From CAMLIZ01 sp966212505 (lineage in GTDB: Bacteria > Pseudomonadota > Gammaproteobacteria > Burkholderiales > Burkholderiaceae_C): a stretch of DNA of 64,000 nucleotides. The notes beneath the pieces are model-generated. The model searched no databases and was not told the DNA's origin. It saw nothing but the letters and a program-made list of their open reading frames with translations. Made by a program: the position numbers and the translations under genes. Shown in pieces: positions 1 to 23,787 of this stretch (positions within the stretch are counted from its first letter, which is position 1; each line of letters opens with the position of its first letter). Where the stretch lies: contig CBIHRS010000009.1 in NCBI GenBank assembly GCA_966212505.1, positions 62,001-126,000 on the forward strand. The letters run 5' to 3'.

Positions 1-3222
<3,222 letters not shown>

Positions 3223-3226
<4 letters not shown>

Positions 3227-4505
3227 GCACTCCGCTCCACCTGCGCCAGCAGCGGCTGGATGCCGAGCAGCTCCGGCAAGGCGAGCGTGCGGACGAAGCC
3301 GCTGCGGCGCAGCGCCGCCTCCCATTGCGAGGCCGACAGCAGCGGATGCTCGGTGCGCAACGGTGCATCCTCGAAGCGGTCGAAGCCGGTCTGCAGGCCC
3401 ATCGTGAGGCAGAAGAAGCGGTGCATCGCCGTTTCCTCCAGCAGGATCAGCAGACCGCCGTCGGCCAGCAGCGAGCGCACGTTGCGCAGCGTGGCGTCGA
3501 TATCGCGGGTGGCGTGCAGCACGTGCGCGGCCACGATCACATCGAAGCGCTCGCCGGCCTCGGCGCCACCGGACTTCTCGATGTCGAGCAGGCCGTAGCG
3601 CACGAAGGCGCGGTCGGCGAAGCGGTGGCGCGCCAGGTCGATGAAGAAGTTGGAGATGTCCGAGAACAGGTAGTCGCTGGCCCGGCCTTCCAGCGCTGGC
3701 AGCACCGCCAGCGTGGTGGCACCGGTGCCGGCGCCGATCTCGGCCAGGCTGAAGAGCGCGTCGCGCGGCAGCGTCTGCGCGAGCTGGCGCACCACCGCGG
3801 CGGCCACGGCATTGCAGTAGCGGAACGGGGGCGACTGCGTGTACAGCCGCTCCGCGATGTCGAGCCGGCCCTCGGGAAACAGCATCTCGGCCGCATGCTG
3901 CCGGCCGGTGAGGATCTCGGGCAGCGCGCGGCCGGAGCGCACGATGAAGTCGAACAGCTCGGGCAGTTCGCCGAAGCCGGCGCGCAACGCGAGCACCTCG
4001 GCGTCGCCGGGCTCGTCCGGCCAGCCGGCGCAGCGCGACCAGGCCCCGCCCTCCTCCCGCAGCCAGCCGGCCTGGGCGCCGATGCGCAGCAGACGGCCCA
4101 GCGCGGCGGCGTAGTGCGGCGCGATGCCGTGCCGCGTGGCCAGCGCCGGCGCATCCAGCGGCGACTCCCCCTCCGCAAAGAAGCCGAGGCGACGTAGCGC
4201 TGCGCCGACCAGGCCGGCGCACAGCGCGTCGAGCTGCACCAGCCGGCTCGCGTAGAGCGCCTGTGCCTCGGCCGGGTAGACCGACGAGGCGGCGGTGTGC
4301 GCAGCGGCGACCACGGCGTCCCAGCTGCCGGCCAGGTGGGCGGCATTGCGGGCGCGCGCCGCAGCGGGCACCGCCGCTGCGACGGGCCGCTGCGCAGCGG
4401 CCGGGGCATCGGCGCGGGCCACCTGCCCCAGCGATTTCTTCAGGCGCTGCTGCAGCAACAGCTTTTTCGCATCGGTGAGGTCGGTGTCGATCATCGGGTT
4501 CTCCA

Positions 4506-4506
<1 letters not shown>
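3223..4506 (-). CDS. Stand-alone SAM methyltransferase of the PKS/NRPS C-MT type
   Basis: The 427-residue protein is predicted to methylate a carrier-bound intermediate using S-adenosylmethionine. The SAM-binding motif AEIGAGTGATT lies near residue 250, followed by YLFSDIS and FDVIVAAHVLHA. A helical N-terminal half includes EMLFPEGRLDIAERLY. The same arrangement occurs in the methyltransferase domain inside the upstream synthase, with the matching stretch EILFPGGSFAIAEQLY, so the two are related. The N-terminus (LTDAKKLLLQQRLKK) looks like the linker that normally precedes NRPS condensation domains and may dock it to the assembly line. Its ATG overlaps the synthase stop (TGATG), and its own stop overlaps the next NRPS start. 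Which atom it methylates cannot be read from the sequence. Confidence 0.85.
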
Positions 4507-16082
<11,576 letters not shown>

Positions 16083-16108
16083 GCTCGGCGACGCTCCTCG
16101 GAACATTT

Positions 16109-16870
16109 TCAGTGGGGGCAGGCAATGGCGAGCGCACGGGAAACGATGTCCAGGATCGCCGGAAATTGCTGATGGATGAAGAAATGGTCTCCCGGGAGCA
16201 CGTGGGTATCCATCGGTGCCGTGGTGACGACCGACCATGCCGCAAGGCCCTCCGGCGGGACACCCGGGTCCGCATCGCCGCCGAAGATGGTGAGAGGAAT
16301 ATCAATGGGTGGGCCGGAAAGGTATTTCCAGCGTTCTACCGCTGCAAAATCAGCCCTCAGCGCAGGCAGCAGAAGCTGCATTAGCTCGGCATTTTCAATC
16401 ACCTGCCGTGGCGTGCCGTTCATATCAGCGATCGCATTCACGAATTCGCTGTCGGACAGGGAATGAATCGGTTTCTTCAGCGCTCGACAACCGGGGGCCT
16501 GACGGCCGGAGATGAACAAGTGTCGCGGCCCTGCAGCGCCGCGCGCAGCCAGCCGCCTCGCCGTCTCGAAGGCGACGATCGCACCCATGCTGTGACCGAA
16601 GAAGGCGCAAGGCCGATCGCTATAAGCGCTCAGACCCGGCTCGACCTCGGCGACGAGTTGCTCGATCGACAGGCACGGCGCCTCACGCAGCCGCGCTCCC
16701 CGGCCCGGGTATTGGACCGCCAGCAACTCGACATCGGCCGGGATCTTTGAAACCCACTGGTTGAATATGGCTGCCGATCCGCCGGCATAGGGAAAGCAGA
16801 ATAACCTGGCCCGCGGTCGAACCACAGGTCGTGCCCGCTGGAAAACGGCTCCGGCCTGGGGCCTCGCCAT
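16109..16870 (-). CDS. Type II thioesterase (editing enzyme of the synthase)
   Basis: This 253-residue alpha/beta hydrolase belongs to the GrsT/RifR type, which removes wrong or stalled acyl groups from carrier proteins. Seen: RLFCFPYAGG near the N-terminus, the nucleophile elbow GHSMGA near residue 90, an acid in GGDAD and the histidine in GDHFF. The start at 16870 gives the usual short lead before FCFPYAGG; an in-frame ATG at 16909 would add 13 residues, and neither has a clear ribosome site. The gene is first in the minus-strand synthase operon, 26 bases before the chosen synthase start. Confidence 0.88.
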   Translation of the reverse strand: MARPQAGAVFQRARPVVRPRARLFCFPYAGGSAAIFNQWVSKIPADVELLAVQYPGRGARLREAPCLSIEQLVAEVEPGLSAYSDRPCAFFGHSMGAIVAFETARRLAARGAAGPRHLFISGRQAPGCRALKKPIHSLSDSEFVNAIADMNGTPRQVIENAELMQLLLPALRADFAAVERWKYLSGPPIDIPLTIFGGDADPGVPPEGLAAWSVVTTAPMDTHVLPGDHFFIHQQFPAILDIVSRALAIACPH

Positions 16871-16896
16871 CGAGATGGAGCCAATCAACTGCTTTT

Positions 16897-16945
16897 CCCT
16901 GTTATGCATCTGGTTTACCGCAGAAATGAAATGCATAAAACAGGG
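16897..16945. repeat. Imperfect inverted repeat upstream of the synthase operon
   Basis: CCCTGTTATGCAT (16897-16909) faces ATGCATAAAACAGGG (16931-16945): the arms match except for two extra bases in the right arm. It lies 27 bases upstream of the thioesterase start used here, in an A/T-richer stretch. It could be an operator or leader hairpin for the whole assembly-line operon; it does not resemble a Fur box. No convincing -35/-10 pair could be fixed in 16871-17081. Confidence 0.45.
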
Positions 16946-17081
16946 ACGAACAAATCCCGGCAACCCTGTCCATGAGACAGAATCGCCTGAAAATGTTTCA
17001 AGTGCGTTTTATCAGGCCGAAGACGCGCCGCCTTCAGCCCATGATCGTGGATCCCTGGTTATCTGTTTTTTGCAAATCAAA

Positions 17082-17648
17082 TCATGAAGAACGCAGTTTA
17101 TGCGAGGCCTCCAACAGGCATAGCGTCTTCCGCCCATCAACATAGGGGGTCAGGGTTTCCTCGAATATCATTTGAAACAAGTACCACTTGTCACAGGCTG
17201 GAAATATCTGGAAATCATTGCCTAGTAATGGGTGCTCCGACCTTTTTGTCCGTCGGTTCGCGCGCCCCACGAACCAACCCACGCCATCTTCTTGATGCCC
17301 CCGCAGCCGCTGGAACCCCAGCAGGCCGCGCAGTTCGTCGGCGCGCATGATCGTGTTCAGGTGCTGCGCGCAGTAGCGCGAGACGATCTCTGCCGGCACC
17401 ACAGTGGCCTCACGCCGTAGCGAACCGACTGCGCCACCCCCGTGGTCTGCAGCGCTTGGCGAGCGCCGCTGAGCATCTGGTTGATCGGCCGAGTTGCCGA
17501 GCCGAGCGTCTCGCCAAGAGCCCGTTCCATCCCGTCGATGGCATCGTAGTGACCCTTGACGCGCGCCCTGGCACGGACCTGATGTAGTACAGGAGTGCCC
17601 CCACTTGAGCTCGGATGTCAAAGCACTCCAGCGGAGGACAAGAAACAA
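17082..17648 (-). pseudogene. Possible eroded gene, unknown family
   Basis: A 188-codon minus-strand frame is open here, but protein-like stretches lie in more than one minus frame. A stretch containing GHYDAIDGMERALGETL (about 17490-17560) is in a different frame from the stretch EIVSRYCAQHLNTIMRADE (about 17330-17400). This pattern suggests a gene broken by frameshifts. No family was recognised. The region sits in the A/T-richer accessory segment just upstream of the synthase operon, and the alternative that nothing here is coding is quite possible. Confidence 0.22.
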
Positions 17649-17675
17649 GAAAGCCCCGCGGTGCGGGGCCTTTTA
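17641..17675 (-). terminator. Rho-independent terminator, probably bidirectional
   Basis: GCCCCGC (17653-17659), a three-base loop and GCGGGGC (17663-17669) form a perfect 7-bp G/C stem. Read on the minus strand it is followed by TTTCTTGTTTCT; read on the plus strand by CTTTTA. It lies 7 bases after the stop of the small minus-strand ORF at 17682-17972, which supports that ORF being a real transcription unit. Confidence 0.7.
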
Positions 17676-17681
17676 GAGGAT

Positions 17682-17972
17682 CTATCGGTCGTTCGCGGAC
17701 CGTGGAGAATGAATTTCTGGCGAAAAGGAAGCGTCGTCCGACTGATCATCGGAAATGGGCGTACTTGCTGGCCTATCGGGTCGTCCTTGCCTCCTGATGC
17801 CCCATTTATGCCCCCGTCGAGCAACGTTGAGATTTACAGGACGGCGCGGGCAATTCTCCATCTCGTTGCCATCGAGGAACAGCTCGTCAAGCCGGCCTGG
17901 TGTCCGTGTCATGCTTTCCGCATTCCCCGTCCCAACAGACAAACCCATCAGAGCGGTCGAGCACAGCACCAT
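17682..17972 (-). CDS. Possible small exported protein (96 aa)
   Basis: The ORF begins with a short hydrophobic leader, MVLCSTALMGLSVGTGNA, which could be a signal peptide cut after NA, followed by a polar, arginine-rich remainder with no recognisable domain. GGGAGAG lies about 13 bases before the ATG, somewhat far for a ribosome site. A strong terminator follows the stop directly. Base composition is lower in G+C than the flanking biosynthetic genes. Plus-strand ORFs overlap the same bases but have no comparable support. Confidence 0.3.
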   Translation of the reverse strand: MVLCSTALMGLSVGTGNAESMTRTPGRLDELFLDGNEMENCPRRPVNLNVARRGHKWGIRRQGRPDRPASTPISDDQSDDASFSPEIHSPRSANDR

Positions 17973-18130
17973 GCTCGCGAGGAGACTCTCCCTTGCAACC
18001 CACCGGGTACGTGCTCGTTGTCTGCCCTCTCTGGACCGTGAGGGGCCCGCTACCGACCCGTTGCGGCCACTGGACGACCGAAGGTAGTAGCCCCCAAAAA
18101 GCAGACGGTCACGAAACGCGCGGACTGCGG

Positions 18131-18328
18131 CTAGCAGCAGGACGTTGCCTTGGCGGAGGGATTAGGCGCGAGACTCACTTTGCTTGCGCAGGAGATCCAA
18201 TACGGTTCGCCTGATTCGACTCCGAAGTAGTTGGACTTGAAGCGACTGCCCTTGAGACTTTGCAATGACTTGCCAGCGTAGTAAAGCGTGGCTCCACTCT
18301 TCGAGAACGTGGTTCGACCGATGGGCAC
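18131..18328 (-). CDS. Small conserved-looking protein, function unknown
   Basis: The 65-residue frame contains SKSGATLYYAGKSLQSLKG followed by NYFGVESGEPYWIS. This resembles a small bacterial protein family of unknown function that I recall from its 'TLYY.GK.FQSLKG...NYFDVE.GE.YWIS' pattern. The start shown is GTG at 18328; the frame stays open to about 18364 without a better start. The tail after YWIS differs from the family as I remember it, so the gene may be frayed at its 3' end. Confidence 0.42.
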   Translation of the reverse strand: MPIGRTTFSKSGATLYYAGKSLQSLKGSRFKSNYFGVESGEPYWISCASKVSLAPNPSAKATSCC

Positions 18329-18424
18329 AGGCCCGACGAGACCACCGGCCCTTGCGGCCTTCTTCTACAACGGAAGAGGCAGGAAGATACCCGACGCACA
18401 TGGAGCCGTCACGATGGCGGAAGC

Positions 18425-20554
18425 TCAGTTGCACTGCACATCGGCCGGACGAACATGGATGCGTATCGTTTCACCCCATCGTGACCGACCGATCTCTCCT
18501 CTGTACTTTGGCGCAGTGGCAATCACGACTTTGTCGGGGCCCATGTCTTCGATGGTGATGCCATTGTGGTGCAGCACATATCCCTCCAGCATCGATAGCT
18601 GGAGATCGTACCCATCTCCTTGCGGTTCAAAACTGACTTTCGTTGGAATTCTTATGTTGACGCCGCTACTGCTTCGCGCATTGGTCGTGGCGTCGATAGC
18701 CTCGCCCTGACGCAGCGTGAAGGGTCCCGTGACGTGTTCCTGAACCGTGCCGGATATGCGCACGGTCCTGACGATGGTCCAAGGGCCGAGTTCGCTGTCG
18801 CAACTGACGCCTGTGATGTCGACTGTTCCATCACCAAAATCTCCGTGCTCATCGATCGCCCAGCCGTGTGACCAATCCCTGAGTTGGAAGGTAGTCGTAG
18901 AGAAGTTCAACGTCCATCCCTTGACTACGTCTGTGGCCGCGTCAAGGCAACCCAACACTCGCTTGAGCGGCGTTTTGGCTCCCGCGGTGCATAGGAGGGA
19001 ATCGAGTCCTAGCCGCCCGAGGCTTTCGCCGTTCATTGGCTCCAGGCGGCCTTTGATCAGAAGGGAAAAGTGTTTTGTCACCGGCTTTGCGGCATCGGGA
19101 GCATCACGTTCCGGGCGTCGACCCTGGACGCCGAAATGGATCTGCCCACTGCTGTCCGTGACTTGGTCTTGCTTCACCTCCTCTGGGCCGAAGAGAACCA
19201 GCGTGCCTGATGTCGTGAGGTTCTTGGAGAAGCCGTCCAGGCCCTCGTATCGAAGGTCTATGTTGCTCAACGGGCCAGGGTTCGGGAACGTCGTGTTGTT
19301 GCCGGTCAAGACAGCGAGCATCGACAGGCAATTGAGTGCGGCGATGTGAGCGGGATCGTTGAGTTGACCCGCATTCAACGTGGCGGTCACGGTAATGCGA
19401 CGTGCTTCGCCGTCGCCTTCGCTTCTCTTTTTGTGTCGCACCAAAGGTTCTCCGCCATCCATCGTGGCAGTGGCTGTGGTCCGTGCAAATTCGTAGAGCG
19501 CGTTCAACGCCGTGAGCATTCCCGCGACGTATTCGCCCATCTCCATCGCTTTGTGACCGGCGGCCAGGACTCTCGTGTCGATGGCAACCTCCTTTTCAAC
19601 CCGGTCCAGGAAGACTTTCATCAGCCCCGTCATTTCAAGGTCAGCCACCGAGTTGAGGTTAATACCGGCGAAGACTTTAGAGCCTAACCAGAGACCCCAC
19701 CCATTGAGACCATCGCTTGAGCAGTCGAACGACGGCGGAGGCGAAGGCGTCAAATCTGGCGTTGGCACAGGTCCGATTTGCGGCCCATCCGAAGCGTCGG
19801 CGACGTGATAGCTGGTACGAATGAGGCGGGGGCGGTCCTCGCGTTTGAATGAAATCCTGTCGTGTGCCGACCGAAGAAGTAGGCTGCGAATGAAGCGTCC
19901 GTACAAGAGTGTTGCCGTGGGGGCATCCACGAACACGTCCGATGCTCGAGTATTGGGGCGTGCAATGTCTTTGCCGCCAAGGCGAAGGCTCGTGGACTGG
20001 ATCACTCGTGCCAGGAATTGAATACTCTCACGGTCCGACATCAGCCCTTGTTGCAACGCTGCAACCAGTTGCTCGGCTTCGTTGCCCCATACAGGGCGCC
20101 GTTCATTGGGCAAAGGCCGATCGAATGACTGCACGACGTCCTCAAGCGATACCGATGTGGTCGGCGACGCGACACCGGCTCGTGCCACGAGGGGCCAGGG
20201 CAAGCCAATCTCATCGCCAGTCATACCGCTCAGCGACTTTCCATCAACATCGATAGTCGGAACTTCGATTTGCGCCAGGGCCGCGACAAGCGCGCCGACC
20301 CTGACCGAGAAACCAGTCGACGCAAAGGCCGCCGTCACTGCCGATGCGCGCGTTGCCGGCGTGCCGCCGATCAGGACGAGGGGGCTGACAGGCGGTGGCG
20401 GCAGAACCTTCGGCTTGGGGCCGCACGCGGCAAGCAGCAGCGCCCCGCACAGTGCAAGAGCTCCCCACCTTCGGGCACGGTCAGCACTAGGACAAGGGGG
20501 CGCTCTCACGCATCCTCCACACGATTGAAGCTCAGCGGCCCATGCGTACTTCAT
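18425..20554 (-). CDS. Large hypothetical lipoprotein (709 aa)
   Basis: The N-terminus carries a basic stretch, a hydrophobic core and the lipobox LLAAC, predicting a lipid-anchored protein of the cell envelope. A proline-rich segment (PTPDLTPSPPPS) near residue 270 separates two larger parts; no known domain was recognised. The ATG overlaps the stop of the upstream gene (ATGA), which implies translational coupling. A GTG 15 codons further in would give a more ordinary signal-peptide length, so the start is not certain. It is the last of three minus-strand genes for exported proteins. Confidence 0.72.
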   Translation of the reverse strand: MKYAWAAELQSCGGCVRAPPCPSADRARRWGALALCGALLLAACGPKPKVLPPPPVSPLVLIGGTPATRASAVTAAFASTGFSVRVGALVAALAQIEVPTIDVDGKSLSGMTGDEIGLPWPLVARAGVASPTTSVSLEDVVQSFDRPLPNERRPVWGNEAEQLVAALQQGLMSDRESIQFLARVIQSTSLRLGGKDIARPNTRASDVFVDAPTATLLYGRFIRSLLLRSAHDRISFKREDRPRLIRTSYHVADASDGPQIGPVPTPDLTPSPPPSFDCSSDGLNGWGLWLGSKVFAGINLNSVADLEMTGLMKVFLDRVEKEVAIDTRVLAAGHKAMEMGEYVAGMLTALNALYEFARTTATATMDGGEPLVRHKKRSEGDGEARRITVTATLNAGQLNDPAHIAALNCLSMLAVLTGNNTTFPNPGPLSNIDLRYEGLDGFSKNLTTSGTLVLFGPEEVKQDQVTDSSGQIHFGVQGRRPERDAPDAAKPVTKHFSLLIKGRLEPMNGESLGRLGLDSLLCTAGAKTPLKRVLGCLDAATDVVKGWTLNFSTTTFQLRDWSHGWAIDEHGDFGDGTVDITGVSCDSELGPWTIVRTVRISGTVQEHVTGPFTLRQGEAIDATTNARSSSGVNIRIPTKVSFEPQGDGYDLQLSMLEGYVLHHNGITIEDMGPDKVVIATAPKYRGEIGRSRWGETIRIHVRPADVQCN

Positions 20555-21270
20555 TTAGGAAATACCGTGCCCATGACCAAGCCGTTCGGCGAGGCGCATA
20601 GGCACGAGCTGCCCACCTTCCCCGAAAAAAGGCAACTCGTGATGCCGGCTCTGCAGACAATGCCCTCCAACTCCCTCGTTCCGTCGGGTCCCCGGGGCGG
20701 AGGCGATGGTGGAGGAGCGGTGAGTTCGATGTATTTCGCGCTGCGGTTGATGCGCTGCCTGACATCGAGCATTTCCAGTGATGCAGTTGTGCGAACAAAT
20801 GCCATGCCGCATTCCGCGTTGGCGCTGAGATCCCAAATCCACGCCTGAGTGACCGCATCCCGGGTGGCGCTGAAGATCACCATCCGAAGACTGGGAACGT
20901 ACCGGTTGGGATAGCTGCTCACCACCACAGTCCACCCGTTTCCTGCGCGGTGGAGTTCGCGTGGCCCCTGTTTGTAGTTGCCCGGGATGTTGCGGCGGCG
21001 AATCATTTCGAGATCGTCCCAGGCGCTTCCCGCGCTCTTGCGGGCCGGCAGGATCGTCAGATCACATCCCTCCGAAAGATCCTTAGGTTGCTGGTGGTAA
21101 TCGGCATGGTGCACGTCCATGCTTTCGCGCCAATCCGTAGGGGGTACCAAGGTCACATAGTCGAATGTGACTTTGCCGCTACCCGAAGCGAGAGCCGGCT
21201 GACAAACCAACCCGGTTGATAGCGCGATGGCCCACAGTGCGCTCGGTAGAGATTCGTGTGGCGTGCCCAT
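20551..21270 (-). CDS. Hypothetical exported protein (239 aa)
   Basis: The first 29 residues look like a cleavable signal peptide ending in QPALAS. The mature part has VTFDYVTLVPPTDWRES and LTILPARKSAG, a pattern of small exported proteins, then a proline-rich linker (TAPPPSPPPRG) before a cysteine-bearing tail. No family was recognised. It lies between a small Gly-rich exported protein and the lipoprotein gene it overlaps by 4 bases, so the three are probably co-transcribed and act in the envelope. Confidence 0.68.
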   Translation of the reverse strand: MGTPHESLPSALWAIALSTGLVCQPALASGSGKVTFDYVTLVPPTDWRESMDVHHADYHQQPKDLSEGCDLTILPARKSAGSAWDDLEMIRRRNIPGNYKQGPRELHRAGNGWTVVVSSYPNRYVPSLRMVIFSATRDAVTQAWIWDLSANAECGMAFVRTTASLEMLDVRQRINRSAKYIELTAPPPSPPPRGPDGTRELEGIVCRAGITSCLFSGKVGSSCLCASPNGLVMGTVFPK

Positions 21271-21310
21271 GGTTCGCTGCTCCTGCGGACAGGTTTTTGA
21301 GTGCCGCCTG

Positions 21311-21745
21311 CTATTGCATGCCCTCGAGGCATTTGGCCCTCGCTACGCCCTTGAGCCCTCGGCATGGCACCGTCGGGCGTTGTCCCGGTGGACGATCCCC
21401 GCCCACCGTCTTGTGAGTCGGTACGTCACTGGCTGGAATGCCTGGGTTGTTTTCCGCCGGCACGCAATTGGCCGAATTGCCCTTGCAGCCGAAAGGATCA
21501 CTCGCCGACGGCGGCTGCGCGGGATGAATTGGATCAGGCGGCGTGAATTTGCCACTCCCGCCACCTCCTCCGCCCGAAATTCCCAGGCCCTGGGTGTTCT
21601 CCGACTTGCCGCATGAATGGTTCTCTGCAGAGCAACCGACGGATGGATCGGATATTTCAACCGCGTGGCTGACCGTCACGAGAACGAGGCAGGCGCAGCC
21701 GATCACTGTGGCGGCTGATTGCGACGACTGAGTCTTGGCTTTCAT
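21311..21745 (-). CDS. Small Gly/Pro-rich exported protein (144 aa)
   Basis: The chosen ATG at 21745 has AAAGGA a few bases upstream and opens a signal peptide (TVIGCACLVLVTVSHA). The mature protein contains a run of glycines (GISGGGGGGSG), proline-rich segments and several cysteines, which suggests an unstructured or cross-linked exported protein. The open frame extends 30 codons upstream without a ribosome site, so the longer form is rejected. It is the promoter-proximal gene of a three-gene operon divergent from a winged-helix regulator. Confidence 0.62.
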   Translation of the reverse strand: MKAKTQSSQSAATVIGCACLVLVTVSHAVEISDPSVGCSAENHSCGKSENTQGLGISGGGGGGSGKFTPPDPIHPAQPPSASDPFGCKGNSANCVPAENNPGIPASDVPTHKTVGGDRPPGQRPTVPCRGLKGVARAKCLEGMQ

Positions 21746-21899
21746 GTCATTCCTTTCGTGTTGCAGAAGACTGAACTCCCACCGGTGTGGGTGCATCCGT
21801 CGGCTGAAGGATGACCCGCGCAGTGGGTGGTGCACGAAGCTTGACTTGCCGTATCGGCCAAGTCCTTAAACGTTGCAAAACTTCGTGAAGGTGCATCCA
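21746..21899. promoter_or_regulatory. Divergent promoter region, exported-protein operon / regulator
   Basis: These 154 bases separate the start of the minus-strand exported-protein operon from the plus-strand winged-helix regulator. The layout suggests that the regulator controls the operon, itself, or both. No clear operator palindrome or promoter hexamer pair was identified by eye. Confidence 0.4.
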
Positions 21900-23396
21900 A
21901 TGCTTCCTAGCGCCCGTAGTGCAAATAGGCGTGCCAGGGAGAGCTGTGTGGATGCGGTGTATCGATTCGACGGATTCGAGATTCGTCCGTGCGAGCGAAG
22001 GGTGTTTCATCGGGGCCAGCCCTTGGCCATCGGGCCGCGTGCCTTCGACTTGCTGATGGTGCTGGTGTCCCAGCGCGATAGGGTCGTCTCGCGAGCAGAA
22101 CTGCTGGACGCGGTGTGGCCCTGCATCGCAGTCGAGGATGCCAACCTGTCAGTGCAGGTCGCGGCTCTGCGTCGCGCGCTCGGTGCCGGGCCTATTGCAA
22201 CCGTGCCCGGGCGCGGCTATCGGTTTGTCGCAGTGACCCAGGAGTCGGGTGAAAGCGGCAAGGCGCAACTCCACACCGCCGCCTCGAGAGTAAACCACCA
22301 GAGTGCCAGAGATCTGGTGGAGGCAATGGCAACCTTCTGTGAGGACAGTTGGCGGGAGACCCAGCCGTCCAGCGCGGCAGAACTGCAAAGAATGCTCCAT
22401 GACGTGCGAACCACTCTGGCCTGGGCGTTGTCGCCCGCCGGAGATCGTGTCGTCGGCGTGCATTTGCTCACCTGCTCCGGTTGGCTTTGGGAGGCACTCA
22501 ACCTGACGCAGGAAGGCGCGACCCATTGGGCATCTTTCGCGGCCGACGCTGTCGAAAACGCAGACTATCGAGGACAGGCAGGCTTCTGCCTGGCTCGGTT
22601 GCTGGGCAACATCGGCTTCGGCTTCAGCCCCGACTTGCCTCGTATTGCCGCAAGAGCTGTTGCATGTGCGCGATTGGCGAAGGACCCGCGCATGCTGCAC
22701 GGGGCTTTGGTAGCCACCGCCATCACCTGCGCACGCGCTGGAAAGCTGCAGTTGGCCGAAGCCGCGCTTGCAGAAGCGACTACCGGTGCCGACAGCCAAT
22801 GGCCGAAGCGCTTTCGTGCCACGCGTTTCCTTGCCATGGCGGAGGTCAGCGAGGCGCGGAACGACTTGCGCGCCGCTCGCGTCGCACAGGCGCGGCGCAT
22901 TGAACTGTTGTTCGAAGCGGGAGCACAGAGCGTCATCCTCCACGCGCAAAGCCAGTTGCTAGGCTATGCCGTGGCGGAAGGGCGCGCAGACGATGCCGCT
23001 GACGAGGCACAGGGGATCCTTGCTGGCACGTCCATGCAATGTGCGACCTTTCGCAGCCGTGGCGTGCGCCTGGCACTTGCAGATGCGTTGCTCCACCTTG
23101 GCCAATGGCGGGAGGCCGAGGAGGTCATGCGGCAGGCGCTCCCCATGTTGTCCGGCGCAGGCGCGAAATGGCAAGCACTTGATCTCTTGGCGCGCCTCCG
23201 CGCTTGCCAAGGGGATGCGGAGGTTGCAGGCCATCTCGACCTATGTTCGACCCGGTTCCATGCGATGCACGGCCTATGGCGCAGGCCCTACCGGCGCGAG
23301 ATAAAGCCATTGGCGCTAGGGCGAATTCGAACAGCATGGGAGCCCGCGCTCTACCTTGAGGAGGAGGCTCTCGCCCTCGCGCTCGGCGAGGTTTGA
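21900..23396 (+). CDS. Winged-helix regulator with helical-repeat sensor domain
   Basis: The 498-residue protein starts with an OmpR/PhoB-type winged-helix DNA-binding domain (about residues 20-110): RAFDLLMVLVSQRDRVVSR, LLDAVWP and the wing VPGRGYRFV. No receiver domain is present. The remainder is alanine- and leucine-rich helical sequence resembling TPR-type repeats, as in CadC- or ATPase-type regulators that sense through their C-terminal part; no P-loop and no membrane segment were seen. ATG 21900 is preceded by GAAGG at 8 bases. A GTG about 19 codons later, just before YRFDGFEI, is an alternative start. Confidence 0.78.
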   Translation: MLPSARSANRRARESCVDAVYRFDGFEIRPCERRVFHRGQPLAIGPRAFDLLMVLVSQRDRVVSRAELLDAVWPCIAVEDANLSVQVAALRRALGAGPIATVPGRGYRFVAVTQESGESGKAQLHTAASRVNHQSARDLVEAMATFCEDSWRETQPSSAAELQRMLHDVRTTLAWALSPAGDRVVGVHLLTCSGWLWEALNLTQEGATHWASFAADAVENADYRGQAGFCLARLLGNIGFGFSPDLPRIAARAVACARLAKDPRMLHGALVATAITCARAGKLQLAEAALAEATTGADSQWPKRFRATRFLAMAEVSEARNDLRAARVAQARRIELLFEAGAQSVILHAQSQLLGYAVAEGRADDAADEAQGILAGTSMQCATFRSRGVRLALADALLHLGQWREAEEVMRQALPMLSGAGAKWQALDLLARLRACQGDAEVAGHLDLCSTRFHAMHGLWRRPYRREIKPLALGRIRTAWEPALYLEEEALALALGEV

Positions 23397-23787
23397 AGTG
23401 ATGGCGGCAGGCACTCAACGGCGTCGGCATCCGTGGAACCTATCGCGCAGGAGCGCACTCATCACGCGGCCGGCCGGGCCTCACCGCTCGATCGCTGAAA
23501 CAGGGTGCATCGGTCTCCGAGAGGGAATGTCCGCGAGGCAGCGGCAGTGGTCGCTCAGCTTTCGAGCGCCGATGACTGATGTCGACACGAAGCAGAAGTT
23601 GGATCAGTGGGCATGCACGACCTAAAAGCCGCCTCTCATGTTTGAGGGTCCGGCGAGCGACTGAACATCATCGGGACCATGGGGAATGGAGCTGGAAGGA
23701 GAGCCAATGCGACCTTCAGGGTCACCCGTCCTAGCGGGCACGCTCGCCCTACCGCACTTTGAGTTCATGCGTTCGCTGATCGTGCGG
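23397..23787. other. Intergenic, no gene seen
   Basis: About 390 bases lie between the convergent ends of the winged-helix regulator and the AraC gene. Only short ORFs without ribosome sites or family resemblance are present, and no strong hairpin terminator was found by eye. Confidence 0.5.

Noticed and set aside
16083..16238. Extension of the synthase N-terminus to 16238
   Set aside because: The extra residues are antisense-like, overlap the thioesterase gene and lack a ribosome site; ATG 16082 has GAGGAG upstream.
16965..16979. CTGTC-N5-GACAG as a LuxR-type binding box
   Set aside because: The spacing is one base short of the usual CTG-N10-CAG pattern, and no luxI/luxR gene is nearby.
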